Shown one piece after another: positions 25,145 through 34,050 of a stretch of DNA of 64,000 nt. The DNA lies in the NCBI GenBank assembly GCA_016126655.1, contig CP065955.1, forward strand, positions 1,533,001-1,597,000, written 5' to 3'. Numbering within the stretch: position 1 is the stretch's first letter; each line of letters begins with the position of its first letter. The notes under the pieces are model-generated. The model was given only the letters and a program-made list of their open reading frames with translations. It made no database searches and was not told where the DNA came from. The position numbers were made by a program, and so were the translations under genes. The DNA comes from Aerococcaceae bacterium zg-1292. Lineage in GTDB: Bacteria; Bacillota; Bacilli; Lactobacillales; Aerococcaceae.

Positions 25145-28100
25145 TTAAGCTTCTTCGTCTTCTTTTTTGCGTTCAGTTATTACTAGACCTAAACCAACAA
25201 GTATCGAAAGTGCTGCTGCACTCCAAGGGAATATTACACTAAGTTCACCGGTATTCGGCAATACAGAAGATTTTTGGATATTTCCATCATTTTGAGTCGA
25301 TTGTTCAGGTGCCGGTTGACTTGGTGCAGCTGGTTTTGCTGGAACCTGATTTTCTTTATCTTCTTTTGGTATTTCTGGTGTTTTTGGTTCACTCGGTTTT
25401 TCCGGTTGTTCTGGAACACTTGGTTTTTCTGGTTGCTCTGGAACACTTGGTTTTTCTGGTTGCTCTGGAACATTTGGTTTTTCTGGTTGCTCTGGAACAT
25501 TTGGTTTTTCCGGTTGTTCTGGAACACTTGGTTTATTGTCATTATCTGGCTGAACCTTAGTTACTTCAAGTGTAACGATTGTCACTTTGTCAAGACGTGC
25601 TTTTAAGGCAACTTTTTCTGGCCCATTCGGTAATTTATCTACTAATGATGTTGCTACAGCTTTTGTTTTGGTTGTTACTTTGTTTAAATTATCGATATCA
25701 GCTAATTCGGCTGGGGAAATAAGATTATCTTTCTCAATCTCTATTTTTTTGTCTTGACCAGCTTTAGCAGCAACCTCAGCGTCTTTTACAGCAGCTTCAG
25801 CAGTTGCGAGTGCTTTGGCTTTTTCAGCGTCTTTATCGTTTGGTTCAGTTTGTGTTACTTGTTGAGCAGTAAACGTTTTTTTGCTGTAGTCAATAGTTAG
25901 ACGACGTCCTGAAGCAGCGTCATAAATGCTAGAAGCATTTTTATCATTTTGAAGTAATTGGACATCAAGTTTTGCTAACAATGCTTCAAAAGCTTGACGG
26001 CTAATATTAGGAACAATCATATAAGCATAGCTATCGCCGTTTTCTTTATGGACTTGAGACATAGTGACGAAAGTATTATTAACGATTTTACTAGCATTGG
26101 CAGATTTATCATTACCATTTATATCAGACCATTTACCAGATTGTATCGCTTTCATCAAAGATAATGTTGTCGGTTTAAAGAAAACATAACCAATATTGCG
26201 ATTAACATCGTTTGACTCAAGAAAAACACTCTTTGTTGAAGCAAAATCCTGTGGTTTATCTGTCAGACTAGTTTCCTTCCCATTGACATAAGTCTTATAA
26301 GGATGAGTTGGGTCTTCTTTACGTTGCTCAATTGTTGTAGATGCCTCATCATTAGATGTGTTTTGAATATTATTTCCGACAAAAACAATTTTGCCATTTA
26401 ATACAAACCAACCTTTATTGAGCGTTAACGTTTTATTAAAGTTTGTAAAGGTCATAGCAGCCATGGCTGTGGTATCATCAATCTTTTCACTTCTGACAAA
26501 TGCGCCATCAGGAAGAGCACCCATCCCTACCAATTTTGGTTGCTCTTTAATATTCTTAGCTGTCCCATCAGGTCGTTTAGCATTGGTTTCTGTAGTACCA
26601 GGAAGCTTATAAGGATTGACAGTAGCCCAATAGTTATTACTATAATGACTTAAATCAGCATTATACAGATAAAACATTCCGTCACTAGTATGCCAACCAC
26701 GTAAGTTCTCATTGTTCATAGCTTCAAAATTTTGAGTTTTATCTGAGAACATGGATAGACCAATCCCATATTTTTTTTGAGCATTGTAAGCAGCTAGTTT
26801 ATCCATACTATTGTAAGATTTGATATAGCTTTGTTTTTTTAATATAGGAATGTTAGGGTCCTCTAAAAGCTCTTTCATTAACTGAATATCACGATAAGTT
26901 TTTAAATTTTTGAAAGTATCGTAATAGCTTTGACCTTCAGATACTATTGTTTTGACTTTAGATTTAATGGCTGTTTTATGAGGTTCATTTGACATATCGG
27001 CAATCCTTAAAATTGCACGAAGAACTTCGACTGCTGCGACGTGGCTTTCAGCGTTAGCACGACTGACTGAGCGTCCACGTGTCATATCCATCAATTCACC
27101 ATGTGCCATGAGAGGTAAAAAGGATTCATTAATCCAATGATAGACAACGTTCATTTTTTCTTCAGACATCGGCGAACCTGTTTTTTGAATAATTGGGATT
27201 AGTTGTGATAATCCATCAATCAGAACATTACCATAGGATCCATTGTAGGCCACTCCTTTATTATAAAGAGGGCTTTTTTGATTTGTGACTGCATGATCAA
27301 TCAGTGAACCGTCTTGGTAAAATCCATTGCCTTTATCGACAAAAGTAAAGGCTGTCTCGATGGCTTTAATAGTTTCTGCGATTGTTTTATCGTCGCGACG
27401 AAGTAATCCAGCTATCAACTTAACACGTCCCATATCTGTCATGTTTGCAACAGCAGCTTTAAAGGTCGGAAAATCTGGATTAGTACTAGTCTTACGAAAT
27501 GATGTTGGGTCTGGTACAAAATGCTCTATAGGCTCTGTATATTTATTAATTTCACTTTGTGTAAAGTGTGACTTTAATAAAGAGAGTGTATTATTAATGG
27601 CACGTGGCACGCCGATTTCGTAATCCCACCAGTTGACACTCGCTTTACCTTTTTCTTGACGATAATAAGTCTTTTCATTATAAGCGTTTTGATATAAAAA
27701 TTCTAAACTGTTCTTAACCAGAGCAATAGCAGCAGAGTCATTATAGTATTTCGAACGTGGGTTAGTGACTTGCTTAGCAATATCTTCAAGCTTACGATAG
27801 GTAGCAGTAAGATTAGCTGAGATTTTATAATCACTCTTCTCTTTCCAAAGATAAGTTCTATCAGGATCATTATTGTACTCAGCAATATGTTTATCAACTG
27901 TCTCCTCTAGCTTTTTATGATAGGCTGCCATATAGGAATTCGAATCATCATAGACATCGTTTCCGGCTATGGTACTATTCCAGTCATTAAGTAATTGATC
28001 ATAGTCAGTTTTCTGTTTGTTTTCAGTACTTAGAGTAGTAGATTCGTTACTTTCAGCTTGACTATTGCTGGCTTCAGACGTTGGCGTGTTACTAGCATCC

Positions 28101-28606
28101 TCTTTTTTTGTATCAGAGCTTGTTTCTGGCTTGTTGCTAGTATCAGTAAGAGACTCTGACTTATTATTTTCTGTGGTTGTAGCAGTCTCTGTTTCTGAAT
28201 TAGAACTTGTTTCTGGCTTATTGTTGGTATCAGTAAGAGACTCTGACTTATTATTTTTTGTGGTTGTAGGAGTCTCTGTTTCTGAATTAGGGCTTGTTAC
28301 TGGCTTATTGTTGGTATCAGTAAGAGACTCTGGCTTATTATTTTCTGTGGTTGTAGGAGTCTCCGTTTCTGAATTAGAGCTTGTTGTTGGAATAACTTGG
28401 CTATCAGTAGGAGTCTCAGCGTTGTTATCGGCTTGACGAATATTATCCTGAGCGGATGCTATTGATTGTATGCTGTCAAAAGTAGTAGAAGATGGGGTAG
28501 CTAATTCATTAGCAAGAACGTCTTGGTTGCTTGAGGCTAAAATAAGTCCCAGTGCAACGGTTGAATAAAGCGTTATTTTTTTATGTTGATGATGATAGTT
28601 TGACAT
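25145..28606 (-). CDS. Cell-wall-anchored hyaluronate lyase, polysaccharide lyase family 8
   Basis: Secreted enzyme of 1153 residues that cleaves hyaluronan by beta-elimination. Order: signal peptide (1-33), Thr/Ser/Glu-rich region with three near-identical repeats of about 30 residues (to about 200), PL8 alpha/alpha toroid (about 210-590), beta-sandwich domains (to about 930), an Ala/Lys-rich helical segment, proline repeats of PEQPEKPSV type (seven units), and the sortase signal LPNTGE, hydrophobic stretch and KKEDEEA tail. Putative catalytic residues are Asn388, His438 and Tyr458, and HGELMDMTRGRSVSR is conserved. Asn-His spacing (50) equals that of the pneumococcal enzyme, but His-Tyr spacing is 20 instead of 9. 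It has its own promoter and terminator. The released disaccharides could feed sugar operons nearby (inference). Confidence 0.93.
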   Translation of the reverse strand: MSNYHHQHKKITLYSTVALGLILASSNQDVLANELATPSSTTFDSIQSIASAQDNIRQADNNAETPTDSQVIPTTSSNSETETPTTTENNKPESLTDTNNKPVTSPNSETETPTTTKNNKSESLTDTNNKPETSSNSETETATTTENNKSESLTDTSNKPETSSDTKKEDASNTPTSEASNSQAESNESTTLSTENKQKTDYDQLLNDWNSTIAGNDVYDDSNSYMAAYHKKLEETVDKHIAEYNNDPDRTYLWKEKSDYKISANLTATYRKLEDIAKQVTNPRSKYYNDSAAIALVKNSLEFLYQNAYNEKTYYRQEKGKASVNWWDYEIGVPRAINNTLSLLKSHFTQSEINKYTEPIEHFVPDPTSFRKTSTNPDFPTFKAAVANMTDMGRVKLIAGLLRRDDKTIAETIKAIETAFTFVDKGNGFYQDGSLIDHAVTNQKSPLYNKGVAYNGSYGNVLIDGLSQLIPIIQKTGSPMSEEKMNVVYHWINESFLPLMAHGELMDMTRGRSVSRANAESHVAAVEVLRAILRIADMSNEPHKTAIKSKVKTIVSEGQSYYDTFKNLKTYRDIQLMKELLEDPNIPILKKQSYIKSYNSMDKLAAYNAQKKYGIGLSMFSDKTQNFEAMNNENLRGWHTSDGMFYLYNADLSHYSNNYWATVNPYKLPGTTETNAKRPDGTAKNIKEQPKLVGMGALPDGAFVRSEKIDDTTAMAAMTFTNFNKTLTLNKGWFVLNGKIVFVGNNIQNTSNDEASTTIEQRKEDPTHPYKTYVNGKETSLTDKPQDFASTKSVFLESNDVNRNIGYVFFKPTTLSLMKAIQSGKWSDINGNDKSANASKIVNNTFVTMSQVHKENGDSYAYMIVPNISRQAFEALLAKLDVQLLQNDKNASSIYDAASGRRLTIDYSKKTFTAQQVTQTEPNDKDAEKAKALATAEAAVKDAEVAAKAGQDKKIEIEKDNLISPAELADIDNLNKVTTKTKAVATSLVDKLPNGPEKVALKARLDKVTIVTLEVTKVQPDNDNKPSVPEQPEKPNVPEQPEKPNVPEQPEKPSVPEQPEKPSVPEQPEKPSEPKTPEIPKEDKENQVPAKPAAPSQPAPEQSTQNDGNIQKSSVLPNTGELSVIFPWSAAALSILVGLGLVITERKKEDEEA

Positions 28607-28630
28607 AAAAACCCTCCTAGATAGAATTTA

Positions 28631-28645
28631 TTAAACCGGTTTACA
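28631..28645. promoter_or_regulatory. Palindromic operator at the hyaluronate lyase start site
   Basis: TTAAACCGGTTTACA contains the palindrome TAAACCGGTTTA, just downstream of the -10. The pattern fits a LacI/CcpA-family site (CG centre). It differs from the GTTTAACGTTAAAC operators of the neighbouring lacI gene. Confidence 0.55.
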
Positions 28646-28651
28646 AAAACA

Positions 28652-28680
28652 ATTATATATTATTTATACGAGTTTGTAAA
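28652..28680 (-). promoter_or_regulatory. Promoter of the hyaluronate lyase gene
   Basis: Minus strand -35 TTTACA (28675-28680), 17-base spacer, -10 TATAAT (28652-28657). GGAGGG precedes the ATG. Confidence 0.8.
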
Positions 28681-28937
28681 GAATATTTTTACAACTTAAA
28701 TAATTCCATACCATTTTTATATCAATTTAAAACCAAACTGGATATCCCCAAGTTTACCCTCAAAACAATGCAAAACACCTCAGAAACGCTATTATATTAA
28801 GCGGTTCCAGAGGTGTTTTTAGTTTTTAAGATGTAATGTGTGCATTTTCCCACTAAATTACGCAACAAAAGAAGTCCCATTAAATTAGCTCATAAAATTT
28901 ATGATGAAATAAAAAATAGTATTTACAATGTTGTGTT
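28681..28937. other. Gap between hyaluronate lyase and prophage remnant
   Basis: Holds a stem-loop at 28776-28818 (AAAACACCTC with GAGGTGTTTT, plus an inner GCG pairing), followed on the plus strand by TTTTAGTTTTT, so it looks like a plus-strand terminator or the end of a lost mobile element. No gene seen. Confidence 0.45.
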
Positions 28938-29070
28938 TTACCCAAAATTTGGGTATTCAAATTCACCTGAATTACCCTTTACTGTCTCTAGCAGCTCGGG
29001 ATTATAGTTAGTAATATCATAATGCATATGTTCATCAACTGTATCACGTAAAACTATTAAATTCTTTCTC
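28938..29070 (-). pseudogene. Unassigned 3' gene remnant
   Basis: An open reading of about 37 codons on the minus strand without a start, containing HMHYDITNYNPELLETVKGN and ending in EFEYPNFG before TAA. Composition is protein-like. It may be the tail of a phage or mobile-element gene whose front was deleted. I cannot name the family. Confidence 0.35.
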
Positions 29071-29086
29071 TAATCATTAGTTGTAA

Positions 29087-29709
29087 TCAATATAATATTT
29101 TTGAAGCTGTATGCTCTATATTATTTAACAGGTGATTTAAGTATTTTTCTTTTCCAGCCATTAAGACTGTTTCTATTGGAAAATAAATTACAAAGTCTAA
29201 TTGCGCATCCAAAAGATAGTTAACCATAAAGTCAATATATTTAGAAAAACGAATTTTCATATTGCCAATATCCATGATATAATCAGCAAACAACTTTATA
29301 TCATCCACCCTCGGATTATACGAAACAAGTATTCTAACACTTGTTATATTCATCAAATGTGCAATCATTGTATTGTCTTGAGGAATAATTCTATCTACAA
29401 GTTCTCTGCCCACGGAATCAGCTGTTTTCCCGCTAATGATATAATCTCGAAATACGGGGTAAGCCCATTCAATCCACGTCTGCATATTTTTTGCTGGAAT
29501 ATCAGACATACTATAATCATTTTTTTAGGAGTGAAAATATTTTTTATCAATGTAATTAAAGATGTTTTCCTACTATTATTAGCTCCTACCAATATTGTGA
29601 TACCTTCATCAAAAGTCAATTCTGTTTTTTCAAACTGCCTATAATTCTCTACCATAACACTTTCTATTTTCATAATATTTCTCCACATAAATTCTAAAAT
29701 AACGGGCAC
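29087..29709 (-). pseudogene. Broken AAA/OLD-like ATPase gene
   Basis: The front part (from an ATG at 29673, MKIESVMVENYRQFEKTELT) is a typical N-terminus of ATP-dependent OLD/RecF-like proteins, with a P-loop ILVGANNSRKTSL where the expected Gly before Lys is Arg. After NIFTPKK the frame is lost at a run of seven T (29521-29527, A on the minus strand) and continues in another frame as MSDIPAKNMQTWIEWAYPVF for about 140 residues before a stop. The rest of the protein is missing. Frameshift, altered P-loop and truncation together say it is dead. Confidence 0.7.
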
Positions 29710-29723
29710 TTAGCTCGTAAAAA

Positions 29724-30239
29724 TTATTCATCCGTTGAAATTGTTGTATCTCGGAAACCATAAGCTGCATCAATTAATAATTTTTGTTCAGCTGTTAATG
29801 TAACTTCCTCATCCACAGGTATACCTTCAATTGCCATTTCAGTATCTAGTTCTTCCAACCCATCAACTGTTGATGGTAATGTCCAAGAAGACAACTTACC
29901 ACGAGCATAACGCCCTTTGTATTTCCCGCCACTGGTTGGTTGAGTAATATCAACTTCCCAAACCTCTAACATTTTATCTTCAGCAACTGATTTATAAAGC
30001 ATTTCGTTCACTTCATCATATGCTGATACTGCCGCAATGGATAAGGACACTTCCATACCACCCGTTGCAATTACAGCACCGTCTTTTGTTTTCATGAATT
30101 CTTGGTCACGCTCAAATGACCATTCATGCTCAGTCTGTAATAATAACTTGCTTGCCACTTTCGTTTTTGAATCTTCTAATAAACGAAATAATAAATATTT
30201 ATTCTTCCCCTTTACTGGTAATAATTCTTTTGCTGCCAT
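29724..30239 (-). CDS. Phage major tail protein, TP901-1 type
   Basis: Tail tube protein of 171 residues: MAAKELLPVKGKNKYLLFRL, FMKTKDGAVIATGGMEVSL, an EVWEVDITQP...GKYKGRYARGKLSSW core, and an acidic end. These match the phi13/TP901-1 major tail family of Siphoviridae-type phages. It starts 14 bases after the scaffold gene, where a major capsid gene and head-tail connectors should stand, so several kilobases have been deleted cleanly next to its ribosome binding site. The gene itself is intact, but no tail genes follow. Confidence 0.82.
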   Translation of the reverse strand: MAAKELLPVKGKNKYLLFRLLEDSKTKVASKLLLQTEHEWSFERDQEFMKTKDGAVIATGGMEVSLSIAAVSAYDEVNEMLYKSVAEDKMLEVWEVDITQPTSGGKYKGRYARGKLSSWTLPSTVDGLEELDTEMAIEGIPVDEEVTLTAEQKLLIDAAYGFRDTTISTDE

Positions 30240-30252
30240 TTACATATTCCTC

Positions 30253-30834
30253 CTAAAATGGTTGTTTATTTTGTTGATTCCCTGCCAATTTAGCACCGTA
30301 ATTCATCTCTTTACTTGTTCCGCTACCTACAATCGGGTCATTTTGGCGAATCGCCTCACGAACAGCCTTAGATACTGCTTCGTTAAATGTTTTCTCGAAA
30401 GCATTAACTGCATCCAACGCTTTTGTGTTATCCGGATACAACGCAAACATTTCAGCTAATTCAACTGGCAGTTTTTTTGTCATCAAATCCTTTTCAAGCT
30501 CAACCACACGCTGTTTTTGCATAAACTCAGCACGTTCTTTTTCAAACTGCGTACGTTCATCCTCAAATTGGCGTTTTTCACGGTCTTCTTCGCTTAACTT
30601 TGCGTAATCTTTCTCTTTTGCTAACGCTTCTCGAATCGCTTTTTCTTTTTCAGCTTCAAATTTACTTGCCTGATTGCCCAAAGCGGTTTGAACAACCTTA
30701 TTAATAACTGAATCCAATTCCGATTGACTCATGATAGGATTGAATGTATTCTCTGTGTTTTCGCCTTCCGCACCCGCCTCTTCTTCAGCGAATAACTGTA
30801 AATTTAATTTCAACGGTTTATTTTCAATTGACAT
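30253..30834 (-). CDS. Phage capsid scaffolding protein (DUF4355)
   Basis: A 193-residue protein from the ATG at 30834 (MSIENKPLKLNLQLFAEEEA; AAAGGAG upstream). The LKLNLQLFAE start, a long charged coiled coil (about 60-125, KAIREALAKEKDYAKLSEED) and the NYGAKLAGNQQ end are features of DUF4355 head scaffold proteins. These guide capsid assembly and are normally followed by the major capsid gene, which is missing. The 230 bases upstream carry ACTAGCGTGG twice and no gene. Confidence 0.8.
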   Translation of the reverse strand: MSIENKPLKLNLQLFAEEEAGAEGENTENTFNPIMSQSELDSVINKVVQTALGNQASKFEAEKEKAIREALAKEKDYAKLSEEDREKRQFEDERTQFEKERAEFMQKQRVVELEKDLMTKKLPVELAEMFALYPDNTKALDAVNAFEKTFNEAVSKAVREAIRQNDPIVGSGTSKEMNYGAKLAGNQQNKQPF

Positions 30835-31065
30835 ATAAATTCTCCTTTCGCCCACGCTAGTCTTCTCACATTCAACCTTTCAACACGTCAAATAAGCCCA
30901 CGAAAACGCACGTCTGTGCCTTCTAGTACTTAGATAAGGTGTTTATTCAATTTTCAGTTTAAAGCCACGCTAGTGCGTTATATTTTAACCCAGTTTAACG
31001 TCATGTGGCAGGACAAACTAAGTAGCCCATTAACGCATGGACTAAGCGAGATATACGGATACCTC

Positions 31066-31299
31066 CTAACGTTTTTCCTCAATTGGATAACCATACACGA
31101 CCACTTTATCTTCATCCACACTTTCTTCTTCTGAGTGTGAGTACCCCGCTATTTCGTCAATAAAAAATAACACTTCTTTTTCTTGTTGGTTATTTTCATC
31201 AAAATAGTTAAAAGAAATGTCTTTGTGCGCAATGTTCAAATCCGAAACTCGTTTAAAGTAAGCTGTGTTCCCATTTTTAAAGTAAATTGCCACTTCCAT
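31066..31299 (-). CDS. Small phage-associated protein of unknown function
   Basis: A 77-residue protein started at the ATG at 31299 (MEVAIYFKNGNTAYFKRVSD), preceded by GGAGG. Predicted mostly beta at the start with an acidic C-terminal part (SHSEEESVDEDKVVVYGYP). Proteins of this look stand between the MuF and scaffold genes in other Firmicutes prophages. The role is unknown. Confidence 0.5.
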   Translation of the reverse strand: MEVAIYFKNGNTAYFKRVSDLNIAHKDISFNYFDENNQQEKEVLFFIDEIAGYSHSEEESVDEDKVVVYGYPIEEKR

Positions 31300-31354
31300 T
31301 TTTTCACCTCCTAATTTTGCGTACACAAAAAGCACCTTCCACTTTGGAGGGTGC

Positions 31355-31585
31355 TTAAGCAATTTTCATAAATTTAATTTCTTGACCTACTTCAAGTTTG
31401 TCTGTTTTCTCAATAAGAAACTCTGTCCAAAATTCGGTTGAAGTACCTTTAATTTGATGTAATGTGACACCATCTACAGTAAAAAAATTCCCAATCGAAT
31501 CTCGTACTCCTTCCTTTTTGTCTAAACTAATGATAGTTCCAAATGGAGCTTGAGTTATTCTTTCAATTTTCATACTTCTTCCCAT
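31355..31585 (-). CDS. Small paralogue B next to the MuF gene, candidate immunity protein
   Basis: A 76-residue protein (MGRSMKIERITQAPFGTIIS). It is a clear paralogue of the 72-residue product just before it: both share KIE-ITQ-PFGTIISLD, TVDG-TLHQIKG and TEFL/TEIL-KTDKL--GQE-KF. It starts at an ATG with GAGG six bases upstream; an inner ATG at 31573 would give 72 residues, exactly the paralogue's length. Predicted as a small beta-rich domain. Its place directly behind the toxin-tailed capsid gene suggests immunity to that toxin, but this is inference; it could also be an ordinary phage accessory protein. Confidence 0.55.
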   Translation of the reverse strand: MGRSMKIERITQAPFGTIISLDKKEGVRDSIGNFFTVDGVTLHQIKGTSTEFWTEFLIEKTDKLEVGQEIKFMKIA

Positions 31586-31601
31586 TTATATCCTCTTTTT
31601 C

Positions 31602-31820
31602 TTATGCTACTTGCAGAAATTTCACTTCCTGACCTTCAATCAATTTATCAGTTTTATTAACAAGAATTTCTGTTCTTAATTCTACAGCAATACCTTTAAT
31701 CTGATGTAAAGTTTTTCCATCAACGGTAATATACGCTCCAATCACCTTAGAATCGGGAGCAAAATCATCTAAACTAATTATCGTACCAAAAGGTGTTTGC
31801 GTAATAAATTCAATTTTCAA
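31602..31820 (-). CDS. Small paralogue A next to the MuF gene, candidate immunity protein
   Basis: A 72-residue protein starting at TTG (31820) with AAGGAG ten bases upstream, inside the end of the MuF gene (11-bp overlap). It reads KIEFITQTPFGTIISLDD ... TVDGKTLHQIKG ... LVNKTDKLIEGQEVKFLQVA. Tight coupling to the MuF gene and duplication with divergence in the next gene are the pattern expected of immunity genes for polymorphic toxins. No known domain is recognised. Confidence 0.55.
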   Translation of the reverse strand: MKIEFITQTPFGTIISLDDFAPDSKVIGAYITVDGKTLHQIKGIAVELRTEILVNKTDKLIEGQEVKFLQVA

Positions 31821-33168
31821 TTTTCTCTAGCTCCTTCCTCCAGTATTCTAGATTACGTTTTGTTTCGTTAATTTCCTCTTTAGGTATATTATACCTTTTT
31901 GATACAGAAAGTAAATATTCTTGAGCCTTTATTTCAGATTGAATAATTGACAACGGTGTCCCATCTAATTCACCATTTTCCCATTGCTGAGCATGGTAGA
32001 GTTCTTCAAGAACTTCAGAAATCGTAGGTTTAGGTTGAAGCACAATCAATTTCGAATTCAAATTCATTGCCTGAGCATTCCTTTTGTTCAAATAATCAAG
32101 GGCCTCATTATCTTGCCATACTTTCCCACCATTTTCGCTAAAATCTTTTGTTAATTTTTTCTGTTTTACAATATTAATAGGTTTTCGCTTATTATTACTT
32201 TTGTTTCTAAATAACCTATTCAAATTCACACTATTTTTATTTGCTTCAGCAAGTTTCAGTTTCTTTGCTATATTTTCTCTATCCACCGCTGGCGCCGTAC
32301 TACACCGGCAATGTGGATGCATCGGGCTAGCGTTCTTCCCTGGTTGCATTTCAGCTACCTTGAATCGTTTGCCGTCTAAACTACCACAAATTTCGCATGC
32401 TGAAGGCTCTGCCATATAAATATATTCATCAAAGCCGTTTTCATCATACATTGCTTTTTGAACAGCTGTCTGTACTCTGGCTGTTTCAGTCACCGCTAAG
32501 CGCCTAGCTTCATACGCTCCCGTTTTGAACTCTTTACGCAATAAGGAAATATATTCAGTAGCATTTCTACCTCTCAAAACAGACGCTTGCGTAATACTAC
32601 CCACAATCGTTCTTAGAGCATCTTGCCTTTTCCAAATATTTTCGCTCCAAGTTGCCCCATGATAAGGCGTATCAATAATTGCTTTCGCCATATTCTTTAA
32701 TATCTTAGGACTTGGAATAAACTCAGACATTATCCCCGCTTGCAAATTCAACTCTTGAATATACTCACGGTTTAAAAACTTCTCGGTCAATTTATACTCA
32801 CCATCAGCCAACGCTATCATCTCTAACTCAAGATGATACTGCATTAACTCCAAACGACTCGCTTTCATCTTCATGTTATATAGCTTCAACGCTTCATTCG
32901 CTTCTGGTGAAAAGTCTTTAGTTTCTACGTAATGCTTCGCTTTATCAGCAAAAGCCTGTACATCAAATGCGCTTGCACGTTTCCTTGCTTCATTCACATC
33001 GATTTTCTCATCTTTAGCGTACTTTTGATAAAACGATTCAATCTCTTTTTCAATCTGCCTTAAATGACGATTATGTAAGTTCATCATCTCTTTACCAATT
33101 TCAGCATCAGACTCAATTTTATTTTTAATCTCAGCTTTAATACGTTCTGTCCAATAGTCCTTAACCAT
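31810..33168 (-). CDS. Phage minor head protein (MuF/SPP1 gp7 type) with C-terminal toxin-like domain
   Basis: A 452-residue protein from the ATG at 33168, overlapping the portal gene end by eight bases. The N-terminal 270 residues are the MuF head-morphogenesis domain, with RLAVTETARVQTAVQKAM and the zinc motif ACEICGSLDGKRF ... HPHCRCS. After a Lys/Asn-rich linker (about 290-330) comes a C-terminal domain of some 120 residues with SEVLEELYHAQQWENG and EIKAQEYLLSVSKRYNIPKEE, which resembles zincin-like metallopeptidase toxin domains (Glu-Glu-x-x-His core). MuF proteins with toxin tails are known in Firmicutes temperate phages. The gene is intact although the prophage around it is decayed. 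Confidence 0.78.
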   Translation of the reverse strand: MVKDYWTERIKAEIKNKIESDAEIGKEMMNLHNRHLRQIEKEIESFYQKYAKDEKIDVNEARKRASAFDVQAFADKAKHYVETKDFSPEANEALKLYNMKMKASRLELMQYHLELEMIALADGEYKLTEKFLNREYIQELNLQAGIMSEFIPSPKILKNMAKAIIDTPYHGATWSENIWKRQDALRTIVGSITQASVLRGRNATEYISLLRKEFKTGAYEARRLAVTETARVQTAVQKAMYDENGFDEYIYMAEPSACEICGSLDGKRFKVAEMQPGKNASPMHPHCRCSTAPAVDRENIAKKLKLAEANKNSVNLNRLFRNKSNNKRKPINIVKQKKLTKDFSENGGKVWQDNEALDYLNKRNAQAMNLNSKLIVLQPKPTISEVLEELYHAQQWENGELDGTPLSIIQSEIKAQEYLLSVSKRYNIPKEEINETKRNLEYWRKELEKIEN

Positions 33169-33890
33169 TGTCATCACCATTAAGCAAATCAATATCAGCT
33201 AAACGTTGTTGGCGTTCAATTGTCTGCATCAAACTACCCGTATTCAAATCTTGCGCATTTAACCGCTCCATTTCAGCCGATACATCATCCACAATATCTG
33301 TTAAACGCATCGCTGTTTCATTGGATACAGTCCCATTCAAGTCTTTGAAAGCATTAATCTTCTCTTGAAGTGACTTAGGTAAGTTAGGCGTAAATGTGAT
33401 TTTCAGCTTGCTAATATCAAAATCATTGATTTCACGCAACACACTACCAATGCTTGCAAGCAAACGATAACGTCGTTTTAAACCTGCTTCAAGCAACGCT
33501 TGGGTCGTTACTCGTTCTTGGTATAAGCCAAACATCTTCCATTTCATTGCTTCACCTGACTGATTGCCACCAAAGTTCATATCGGTCATATCTGGCATAT
33601 TGGTAAACTTATGAATATCATTCGTCAATCTATCTTTATACGCTTCAGTTCCTTGAACATCGTACTGTTTATACAAATACTTGGCGTCTACTGTACCAGA
33701 CTCTCGCCCCTCTTGGTCAATCGGTGGTACAATATGCATCATTCTAGCCTTGCGCATTTTCTTCATGTATTCGATTTGTTTCTCTGCATTATCAATATCT
33801 ACAGGCAATTGAATGTTACCAATAATCGCTAAAATAGCATCCGATAAATCCGTCATGTAGTTACTCGTATCTGATTGTGCTTCTAATTTG
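33161..33890 (-). pseudogene. Phage portal protein, C-terminal part only
   Basis: The C-terminal half of an SPP1 gp6-type portal: YSKLEAQSDTSNYMTDLSDA, VPPIDQEGRESG, FTNMPDMTDMNFGGNQSGEA, and LKITFTPNLPKSLQEKINAF. An ATG at 33856 gives 231 residues, but homologous sequence continues about 11 codons further upstream, so the ATG is internal to the original gene. About half of the usual 450-500 residues are absent. Upstream the frame runs into a terminase small-subunit remnant, marking a deletion that removed the terminase large subunit and the portal front. Confidence 0.75.
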
Positions 33891-34050
33891 CTATACCTTA
33901 CGATTTTTCGATAAAATCGATGCTTCTTTATCGATATAATTATCCGTCTTCCCTTTCACTGAATACCCTGCTTCAATGTATGCTTGCCTTTGAGATAGTC
34001 CACTAACAAGTCTCTAGACGAATTTTTCATGTCTCGCTATAAGCTTTACC
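33891..34050 (-). pseudogene. Terminase small subunit remnant
   Basis: On the minus strand the reading EKFV-stop-RLVSGLSQRQAYIEAGYS, then VKGKTDNYIDKEASILSKNRKV, then TAG, is a terminase small subunit helix-turn-helix region (compare the family pattern of ...GLSQRQAYIEAGYS...). A TAG interrupts it after EKFV, and its end is fused to portal sequence. It is a remnant, not a gene. Confidence 0.6.

Noticed and set aside
25234-25606. Overlapping open frames of 83-110 codons on both strands in the hyaluronate lyase C-terminus
   Set aside because: They are shadows of the proline-rich repeat, with highly biased composition (Trp/Phe or Gln/Asn runs) and no ribosome binding sites.
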